A stretch of 64,000 nt of DNA, from contig NZ_LIGE01000025.1 in assembly GCF_001297015.1 (NCBI RefSeq), forward strand, positions 558,001 to 622,000, in the 5' to 3' direction. The stretch is from Pseudomonas sp. RIT-PI-r. GTDB lineage: Bacteria; Pseudomonadota; Gammaproteobacteria; Pseudomonadales; Pseudomonadaceae. Under the pieces are notes generated by a model. That model was not told the origin of the DNA, did not search any database, and saw only the letters and a list, made by a program, of their open reading frames with translations. Below, piece by piece: positions 58,994-64,000 of the stretch (position 1 is the stretch's first letter; each line of letters opens with the position of its first letter). The position numbers and the translations under genes are program-made.

Positions 58994-59359
58994 CTAAGCC
59001 GGGGCCTTCAGCTCGACGTTATCCAGCGCCTTGTTCACCGCCAACTCCCCCAACATCACGACCTGCGCAATCCCCAACAACGTATTGCGATTCGGCCCTT
59101 CCAGCATCCCGGCAAAATCCCCCAGCATCACCGTCGCCGAAGCCAAAGATTCGCAAGCATTGACCAGCAAGGTTTCGGTATCGGACTGCGGATTGACCAT
59201 AAACAAAGTGCTGGGGCTGTAAGGCGTGGCCATGATCTTCTCAGGCACAAGATAATGATCGAGCGCCCGCTCCGCCGCCGCGTGAAGCTTTCTCGAATCA
59301 AACGATTCATACGGCGACACCGGATCTGTCAGCGGCGGATTGTGTGTGGTTTCGGACAT
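58994..59359 (-). CDS. DUF6124 family protein (copy 1)
   Basis: A 121-residue protein of the DUF6124 (formerly DUF3077-type) family, largely confined to Pseudomonas. It starts SETTHNPPLTDPVSPYESFD, then DSRKLHAAAERALDHYL, and ends with a helical region (LLVNACESLASATVMLGDFA, LLGIAQVVMLGELAVNKAL). No enzyme motif or membrane segment. GGAGA precedes the ATG at 59359. A paralogue lies 178 bases upstream on the same strand. Function unknown. Confidence 0.85.
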   Translation of the reverse strand: MSETTHNPPLTDPVSPYESFDSRKLHAAAERALDHYLVPEKIMATPYSPSTLFMVNPQSDTETLLVNACESLASATVMLGDFAGMLEGPNRNTLLGIAQVVMLGELAVNKALDNVELKAPA

Positions 59360-59431
59360 CAACTGAATCTCCAGCAAGCACCCAACAAGGCACTCCAAGA
59401 AAAACGACTACCGCGAAATAAATTACCCCCA

Positions 59432-59503
59432 TGTAGGAGCTGCCGCAGGCTGCGATCTTTTGATCTGCTTTCCAAAATCGCAACCTATGGCAGCCCCTGC
59501 ACA
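59432..59503. repeat. degenerate REP palindrome, family A
   Basis: The left half TGTAGGAGCTGCCGCAGGCT (from 59432) is intact. The right half (to 59503) is only partly complementary (GGCAGCCCCTGCACAG). It separates the two DUF6124 genes. Confidence 0.7.
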
Positions 59504-59536
59504 GAGCGCGCGGCATCCCCGTAAACGAGCCAGCAA

Positions 59537-59902
59537 CTAGTGCGGCAAACGGCGCCCATCCAGGACTCGATTCACCATCAGCTCACTCAGCATGATCACC
59601 TGATGCAGCATCAGCATGGCCCGCCGCTGAGAGTGGTCAACGACATCGCCAATATCACGCGCCATGTCACTGGCAGCGGCTAACGACTCGCAGGCTTCGA
59701 CGAGCAAGGTTTCCTCGTCCACGGCGGGATCGACCAGGAAGATCTTGTTGGACTTACGGGTAGGGATTGAAAGCTTCAGTGAGCCGGAGTTGAGATAGAA
59801 GTTGATGGCGCGGTCGGTCGCCTCTTTTATCTTTTGGGGTTCTAGCGATGGGTCGTACGGGATCGGATCGATGTCCGGTGGGTTTGGCGTTGGTTTGAAC
59901 AT
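59537..59902 (-). CDS. DUF6124 family protein (copy 2)
   Basis: A 121-residue paralogue of the gene at 58994. Start MFKPTPNPPDIDPIPYDPSL, then KIKEATDRAINFYLNSGSLK, FLVDPAVDEETLLVEACESL and MLHQVIMLSELMVNRVLDGR. Both copies share the TETLLV(N/E)ACESLA core. AGGAG lies 9 bases before the ATG at 59902. Its 5' region is an unusual folded leader with P4-like repeats (59936-60114), which probably controls its transcription. Confidence 0.87.
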   Translation of the reverse strand: MFKPTPNPPDIDPIPYDPSLEPQKIKEATDRAINFYLNSGSLKLSIPTRKSNKIFLVDPAVDEETLLVEACESLAAASDMARDIGDVVDHSQRRAMLMLHQVIMLSELMVNRVLDGRRLPH

Positions 59903-59935
59903 TGATGAAGCTCCTAACACATTTAAAGGAGGCTT

Positions 59936-60114
59936 CACCCTTTCGCTACCAAACGAAGGGTGGCGGCCATGCAGAGGTTGGTAGACCGGGTGTTAGGATC
60001 CGGCGCGCCCTAGGACGCCCTATACATGGCCACCATAATCGAGCGAGAAATCTCGACGACAGTGGGCTGTACAACTAACACCGGGCTACCAAACCCGATC
60101 ACTGTTTTCAGTGA
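59936..60114 (-). ncRNA. P4/C4-type antisense-RNA leader upstream of DUF6124
   Basis: Read on the minus strand the leader has three related blocks. Block A (60094-60075) is GTTTGGTAGCCCGGTGTTAG. Block B (59996-59977) is CTAACACCCGGTCTACCAAC, which can pair with block A at about 16 of 20 positions. Block C (59954-59945) repeats the first ten bases of A exactly and is displayed in the loop of a stem (59936-59945 with 59954-59962). This A-B-C order, with B complementary to A and C, is that of seqA/seqB/seqC in the phage P4 immunity region, where the small CI RNA causes premature termination; the P1/P7 C4 RNA is related. A second pair (GGTGGCCATG and CATGGCCGCCACC) and two short hairpins add structure. 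Identification is by pattern, not by covariance search. Confidence 0.62.
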
Positions 60115-60310
60115 CAAGGAAACGATATAGCCCGCTGCATAGTCGCGTATGCCGGCGGATTCTGGCGTACGCGTAGGCAACGGCGCAAGGCGTTGTAGCC
60201 TTTGTGGCGTAACGGGTTGTGTAATTTAAACGCGTTTGTGGGGTTATGTTTACCCGTGGGAAATGCCCTAGCCCTACATAGTGCTTTTCTACAAATTCAG
60301 CACAAACCAC
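60086..60310 (-). CDS. Ash/Icd-like reading frame (74 residues), possibly a remnant
   Basis: A frame of 74 residues ending AYAYARIRRHTRLCSGLYRF then LVTENSDRVW. This VAYAYAR...HTRL...TENSDRVW string is a hallmark of Ash- or Icd-like products of P4-type prophages, which lie over the antisense-RNA region. In the neighbouring frame the same DNA reads KTVIGFGSPVLVVQPTVVEI and continues to IMVAMYRAS, also familiar from such elements, so a frameshift may separate two halves. No ribosome site stands out. Coding status uncertain. Confidence 0.4.
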   Translation of the reverse strand: MVCAEFVEKHYVGLGHFPRVNITPQTRLNYTTRYATKATTPCAVAYAYARIRRHTRLCSGLYRFLVTENSDRVW

Positions 60311-60364
60311 TTCGGCCTAATGTGGCCGTTTGGAACCGCCTAATGCCACAAACCGTGGTCACAC

Positions 60365-60742
60365 CTAGGTTTCGATGTAACAAACTAAGCGCATGACGTC
60401 GCTCATATTTTTAAGCCGGACAGTGAACTCTCCGGACTTATTCTCTTTTGCGCAGGGAAATCTTCCAATAATTTCATCACGCGAAAATTTTGGGAGACGG
60501 AGGCATGGCTTCCTGAAATAGAACAACATCCACTTTTGGTTCGGAATGAATGCAAAATCGCAGTCGTAGTTACGCAAGAAACGAAAATCTTTGATGTGTC
60601 CGTGCGAGCCTGGGTAGCAGTCATAGCCTTTCAGCGTTGATGCCCATCCAATGACGTACAAGAACGCGTGTTTAGCCTCGGGAGTACGCAGGATCTCGTA
60701 GTATTCCTGGTAAACCTCACTGCTCTCAGCTCCGCGCAGCAT
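60365..60742 (-). CDS. hypothetical protein
   Basis: A 125-residue soluble protein from the ATG at 60742 (GGGAG 9 bases upstream). It contains EYYEILRTPEAKHAFLYVIG, DFRFLRNYDCDFAFIPNQKW and MLFYFRKPCLRLPKFSRDEI. The last part reads like a small DNA- or protein-binding patch in accessory genes, but no family is recognised. Codon use is less GC-rich than in the core genes to the left, suggesting acquisition. Nothing else links it to neighbours. Confidence 0.65.
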   Translation of the reverse strand: MLRGAESSEVYQEYYEILRTPEAKHAFLYVIGWASTLKGYDCYPGSHGHIKDFRFLRNYDCDFAFIPNQKWMLFYFRKPCLRLPKFSRDEIIGRFPCAKENKSGEFTVRLKNMSDVMRLVCYIET

Positions 60743-60854
60743 CTCGCAATCTCCCAGTTTTTCGGACAAAGGCTGCCTTTTAGCGTGGATAAGTAGCCGT
60801 AGTCGTCACCAGCCTTCAAGCTTCAGCGAGCCAAGCCACGTCAACCTCTCTGGC

Positions 60855-61211
60855 TCACAACCTACTGACGATTTCCTTCCAGATGTAGGCATAGTTGTAT
60901 TTCAGCCAACGCACCAGCACTTTGTCGAACTGCCGGCGAAACCAATTACGCTTTCTCGCGGTTATCCTTTCCTCTATCGACTTTTGGAGAATGTCGGGAT
61001 CGAACCCTGTCCACACCGGTGGTACAGCGGCCACAAGATTGGTGAAACACACAGGAGCGACCTCTGAATAGAGGATTTCGTAAAGGATTTCAGGATCGAC
61101 GCCTCTGACCTTATCCGCGACAAAATCATACTCGACCGGGAAATCGTTGAATGGCTCTGAAAGTGCCGTTCTGATCTTTGTCAGTTGTGGTCCACTCAGA
61201 AGATGCCGCAA
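60855..61211 (-). CDS. DUF7079-like small protein, TTG start
   Basis: A 118-residue protein from a TTG with GGAG 8 bases upstream. It contains TKIRTALSEPFNDFPVEYDF, ILYEILYSEVAPVCFTNLVA and VWTGFDPDILQKSIEERI. The EVAP...N...W.GFD pattern resembles the DUF7079 family of unknown function. The C-terminal 35 residues are very basic and aromatic. A gap of 247 bases follows in which only an inverted repeat (61404-61444) is notable. Confidence 0.68.
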   Translation of the reverse strand: MRHLLSGPQLTKIRTALSEPFNDFPVEYDFVADKVRGVDPEILYEILYSEVAPVCFTNLVAAVPPVWTGFDPDILQKSIEERITARKRNWFRRQFDKVLVRWLKYNYAYIWKEIVSRL

Positions 61212-61403
61212 TACGAAAACTCCATCTGTTCTTTATACAATGAACTCACAACCGCTTCGCCCGCCCCCCCCGCCGTCGACCATCCTTCGAATGCCAACCA
61301 CTAAGGGATATCTAGCGCCCGACCATTTTAGATTATGGTGGTCTGGCCCCTTTTTCTACCCGTCTCAAGGGGCGTCGGACACGAATATAAGCAAACCAAC
61401 TTT

Positions 61404-61444
61404 CCTGTGGCTAACCTCCGGACATATTTGATATTAGCCACAGG
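61404..61444. repeat. 11-base perfect inverted repeat
   Basis: CCTGTGGCTAA (61404-61414) and its exact complement (61434-61444) with a 19-base spacer, just beyond the stop of the large minus-strand gene. No T-run on either side. It might be a weak terminator or a recombination or protein-binding site. Confidence 0.55.
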
Positions 61445-61458
61445 AACAATCGACCAAG

Positions 61459-63606
61459 TCAGCTTACTTCAGGATATCTTTTTGAAATCTCCACCAAACG
61501 CTCCATATCGAGAACGTAGGTTCCAAACGTAAGGGATTGCCCTTTAAGGTCGTAGCTCACTTCAATATCAACGAAAGATGCCATACAGTCTTTCACTGTA
61601 GTATCACCATTCAAATACGAGATGAGATCTTCAACTTTAAATTCAAGACCCTCCCAGACCCGCCTCGTCACGCCGGCAATATTAACGACACCTGAACTTA
61701 TCATATTTATCAATTCATGCCCTTGCCGGACAGGATGCCCACCTACCTCACACCCATTAAAAACTCTATTCGCCACCGCTACACAGGTATATATTTGATC
61801 CACCGATTCATATTTAAATTTTGCAGCAGCGAACAGTCTTTTTTGCTCTTCTACAGAACCCAGCCACTCCTTACGGATACTCAACTGGCGTGCACCATAA
61901 GACACATGATCAAAGCTATTCCGCATTTCATGTACATTACATGGATGGTAGGGATTCTTGCATTCAATCAAAAATAACTTACCATCCTTAAAAGCGACTA
62001 TATCTGTTTCAATCTCTCTTTTCTGAAAGTTAATTTTCAGTTCTTGCACAACCGAGAACCCTTGCGACTCTAGGGCTTGAAAAAGCATATTCTGCATTGG
62101 GTCGATATCACCCGGGAAAGGATGCTTAATTTTTTGCCCACAAAATATGTTTCTAGCAAGATTCGAATTAGCCACAAGTGCAGGAGCAACAATATAATGC
62201 CCGTTCAGCTTTATCAGCGGCGTGTACTGTATATCAATATGATCAGCACTTGAAAGCTCTAACGATATTAAGGACAATGCTTTCTTGGAATCACGACCAG
62301 GAAGCACCATTTGAACAATCTGCTCGAGTAGGCTTTCACTGAAAGTGGGCAGTACAGATCTCAAAGCAATCGTATATTTATCACTGGCAACATGATCAGC
62401 AATAGCGCGTTGATAAATAACGCTGAAAAACCTAAATAGCCGCTGAACCTTCATAATATCAAGCGCTGTTATACCATCACGAATATCAACATCCTTCAAA
62501 GACCCATAGTCATAATTCTCTATACCCAACTGCACAAGCGCTTCAATTTCTTCTTCAAAAAGACCATCTGTGGAGAAAGGCTTAAAAAGCTCTGGATCCA
62601 TTACAAAACCTAAAACATACCGAGGTAATGGCAGTGGATTTACAAATATTATTTTTTCCTTGCCAGCATCGTAAAATTCTTCAGCAAATTTTTTAATAGA
62701 CGCGGGTCTATTTTCGTTTCGCTCATTAAAAACATATTCTTCTAAGCCCTTCCTCCGAATCAACATCTGCTGAATAGTCTGTATATACCCGAGCCTAATT
62801 GATTTTTCCACTCGAGGATCGATAGACGCTACAACCAAGTCACCGGCCCGCCGAACTGCCTTAAACGGAAACCCATCCAAAAGCAACTCCGCCTCCTTGT
62901 AATTGCAGATTTTCGCAGCATCAATTAACAAACCCCAGTATAACTGTGTACTAACAGCCGACTCATCCACATGTTGAAAATATTCATTACGAACCCCAAA
63001 CTCATCTCGATGCAGCCTTAATATATAACTAAAAGCCTCAGCAAGATCTTCATTACTGTAGTGCTCAACATCATCTGACGATAAAGTTTTGTTGAAATCC
63101 GGCATACGAGTCGCGAAGAGTATCTCCAAATTTGCCAGCAAGGTTTTAACAACAAATTTCCTTCTACCTTTTACGACTTCCACAACGCCAGCATGGATTT
63201 GTCGAACCTTCGAACCAAAAGCAAGCAAGCTACTTACTGAGTCCAAGTAACCCTTTAACTCAAAATCAAGTTTCAATACTTCACCGAACGCTATAAGATC
63301 CTTGACAACAGCTTGAGCAACACTGGTCTTAAACTTATACTTTGAACACCTGAATGCGCCAGCACTCCTCATCTCAGCCATTGACTTGTCGGGAGAATAG
63401 ATTACAAGGGCACGGGCGAGCATTTTTGCCTTGTATACTTCATTAGAACCCATCAAGCCTATTAATTCGGAAACCTTATTCTCAATGTCATACTTTATTT
63501 TCTTCGAACTCAACCTTGCAGCCGCCTGTTCCCGACCAACTATTTCAATCAAATCAGTAGAGACTTCATTGCTATCCAGCATAACTACAACGCTTTCAAT
63601 ATCCAT
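61459..63606 (-). CDS. 715-residue protein with PD-(D/E)XK nuclease motif, AT-rich gene
   Basis: The ATG at 63606 has GGAG 9 bases upstream. Residues 1-480 are helical with no recognised domain. The C-terminal part contains QGFSVVQELKINFQKREIET, followed by DIVAFKDGKLFLIECKNPYH: Asp535 and Glu548-x-Lys550 form a PD-(D/E)XK-like catalytic core. The preceding segment (MLFQALESQGFSV) is the typical helix of restriction-like endonucleases and NERD-type proteins. Base composition is far lower in GC than the rest of the window, and codons are AT-rich, so it was probably acquired. No methyltransferase or partner is adjacent. A nuclease or defence role is inference. Confidence 0.75.
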   Translation of the reverse strand: MDIESVVVMLDSNEVSTDLIEIVGREQAAARLSSKKIKYDIENKVSELIGLMGSNEVYKAKMLARALVIYSPDKSMAEMRSAGAFRCSKYKFKTSVAQAVVKDLIAFGEVLKLDFELKGYLDSVSSLLAFGSKVRQIHAGVVEVVKGRRKFVVKTLLANLEILFATRMPDFNKTLSSDDVEHYSNEDLAEAFSYILRLHRDEFGVRNEYFQHVDESAVSTQLYWGLLIDAAKICNYKEAELLLDGFPFKAVRRAGDLVVASIDPRVEKSIRLGYIQTIQQMLIRRKGLEEYVFNERNENRPASIKKFAEEFYDAGKEKIIFVNPLPLPRYVLGFVMDPELFKPFSTDGLFEEEIEALVQLGIENYDYGSLKDVDIRDGITALDIMKVQRLFRFFSVIYQRAIADHVASDKYTIALRSVLPTFSESLLEQIVQMVLPGRDSKKALSLISLELSSADHIDIQYTPLIKLNGHYIVAPALVANSNLARNIFCGQKIKHPFPGDIDPMQNMLFQALESQGFSVVQELKINFQKREIETDIVAFKDGKLFLIECKNPYHPCNVHEMRNSFDHVSYGARQLSIRKEWLGSVEEQKRLFAAAKFKYESVDQIYTCVAVANRVFNGCEVGGHPVRQGHELINMISSGVVNIAGVTRRVWEGLEFKVEDLISYLNGDTTVKDCMASFVDIEVSYDLKGQSLTFGTYVLDMERLVEISKRYPEVS

Positions 63607-63726
63607 TGTTTTTAACTCCATTTAAATTTTAGCCCATCAAGCACGAAAGCGAATAATTAATACTAGCTCGATTTCTTCACTTCAATTATTTTTATGCTAG
63701 GAACGAGGCAGGGTGCTCCCCAACCC

Positions 63727-63873
63727 TTAAAAATAATTCTTCTCCCCGGCAATTTCAGTTCTGACGACTTCGGCGCGCACCTCTCCAAAGTCATCGGCAT
63801 CAGCCTGCGCGATTTCCTGCACATTCGATGAGCACAGAATCAGCGCCATTATCAAGCTCGGTTTAGCCTTCAT
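63727..63873 (-). CDS. 48-residue secreted-type small protein
   Basis: ATG at 63873 encodes MKAKPSLIMALILCSSNVQE, then an acidic tail DADDFGEVRAEVVRTEIAG. The N-terminus looks like a signal peptide. Its ATG overlaps the stop of the preceding partial gene (ATGA), so the pair is an operon, with little ribosome-site support of its own. At 48 residues it may be a broken remnant of a longer exported protein. Confidence 0.5.
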   Translation of the reverse strand: MKAKPSLIMALILCSSNVQEIAQADADDFGEVRAEVVRTEIAGEKNYF

Positions 63874-64000
63874 CCTGTCTTTTTCAAAAATTTATTTACG
63901 TAATACCTCAAACTCCACCGATCCTTCGGCCGCGGCTTATAGTGCGTTTTATTCCTCTGCCCCGGCTCCCCACTCACCCCGCTCGCCGTGTAGTAATAAA
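63870..64000 (-). CDS. 3' end of a gene cut by the window edge
   Basis: The last 42 residues of a minus-strand frame are visible, running from the window edge to TGA at 63872-63870. They are tyrosine- and lysine-rich: YYYTASGVSGEPGQRNKTHY, then KPRPKDRWSLRYYVNKFLKK. No family is recognised. Overlap with the small secreted-type frame suggests a two-gene unit, as in effector and immunity pairs, but this is not proven. Confidence 0.5.
   Translation of the reverse strand, partial: YYYTASGVSGEPGQRNKTHYKPRPKDRWSLRYYVNKFLKKTG

Overview
The window looks like chromosomal DNA of a fluorescens-group Pseudomonas. It is GC-rich with strong GC3 bias. It carries dispersed palindromes of the Pseudomonas REP type, and its gene set (cob genes, nfuA, cti, metH, cysI with a DUF934 partner, sohB, yejABEF, FecIR/TonB systems, OsmC-YcaO fusion, DUF6124 genes) is typical of that group. 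The species call is inference; no rRNA is present.

Layout. 1-1284: end of a cobalamin operon (cobE-like, cobM). 1447-9469: nfuA, an acyltransferase-3, cti, then divergent metH. 9526-16584: one giant gene for a leucine-rich-repeat protein with a C-terminal NEL-type E3 ubiquitin ligase domain. 16764-23102: DUF2970 protein, periplasmic binding protein, a 37-residue membrane protein, cysI-DUF934, sohB, a phosphatase and an SCP2 protein. 23261-31632: yejABEF peptide importer plus a TonB-dependent receptor on the same strand. 31751-32727: RES/Xre toxin-antitoxin pair. 32998-37518: a FecI/FecR/TonB-receptor system. 37816-39534: a HoxX-like CO-synthase homologue with no hydrogenase gene in view. 39647-39721: tRNA-Gln. 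39896-49190: GRAM-like protein, OsmC-YcaO fusion, c-di-GMP enzyme, ppk2 and a third TonB receptor. 49215-55310: a run of small, mostly unassigned genes and lipoproteins with a cytochrome c and an alpha/beta hydrolase. 55522-57485: MFS exporter divergent from a TetR regulator. 57622-59902: small accessory genes ending in two tandem DUF6124 genes. 59936-60310: a structured leader with the seqA/seqB/seqC architecture of the phage P4 antisense-RNA immunity region, plus an Ash/Icd-like reading frame. 60365-64000: small unknown genes, then a clearly AT-richer island with a 715-residue protein bearing a PD-(D/E)XK nuclease motif and a truncated gene pair at the window edge.

How the parts work together. 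cobM and MetH connect B12 synthesis to B12 use. CysI and its DUF934 neighbour serve sulfite reduction. YejABEF with a nearby TonB receptor could form a complete outer-to-inner-membrane route for peptide-like compounds. FecI-FecR would control the adjacent STN-containing receptor by cell-surface signalling. The right-hand 6 kb behaves like an accessory region: small orphan genes, a phage-like RNA regulatory module, and a low-GC nuclease-like gene.

The items most worth a second look are the P4-like RNA module in front of DUF6124 genes, the giant NEL ligase, the orphan HoxX homologue, and the AT-rich nuclease-like gene.
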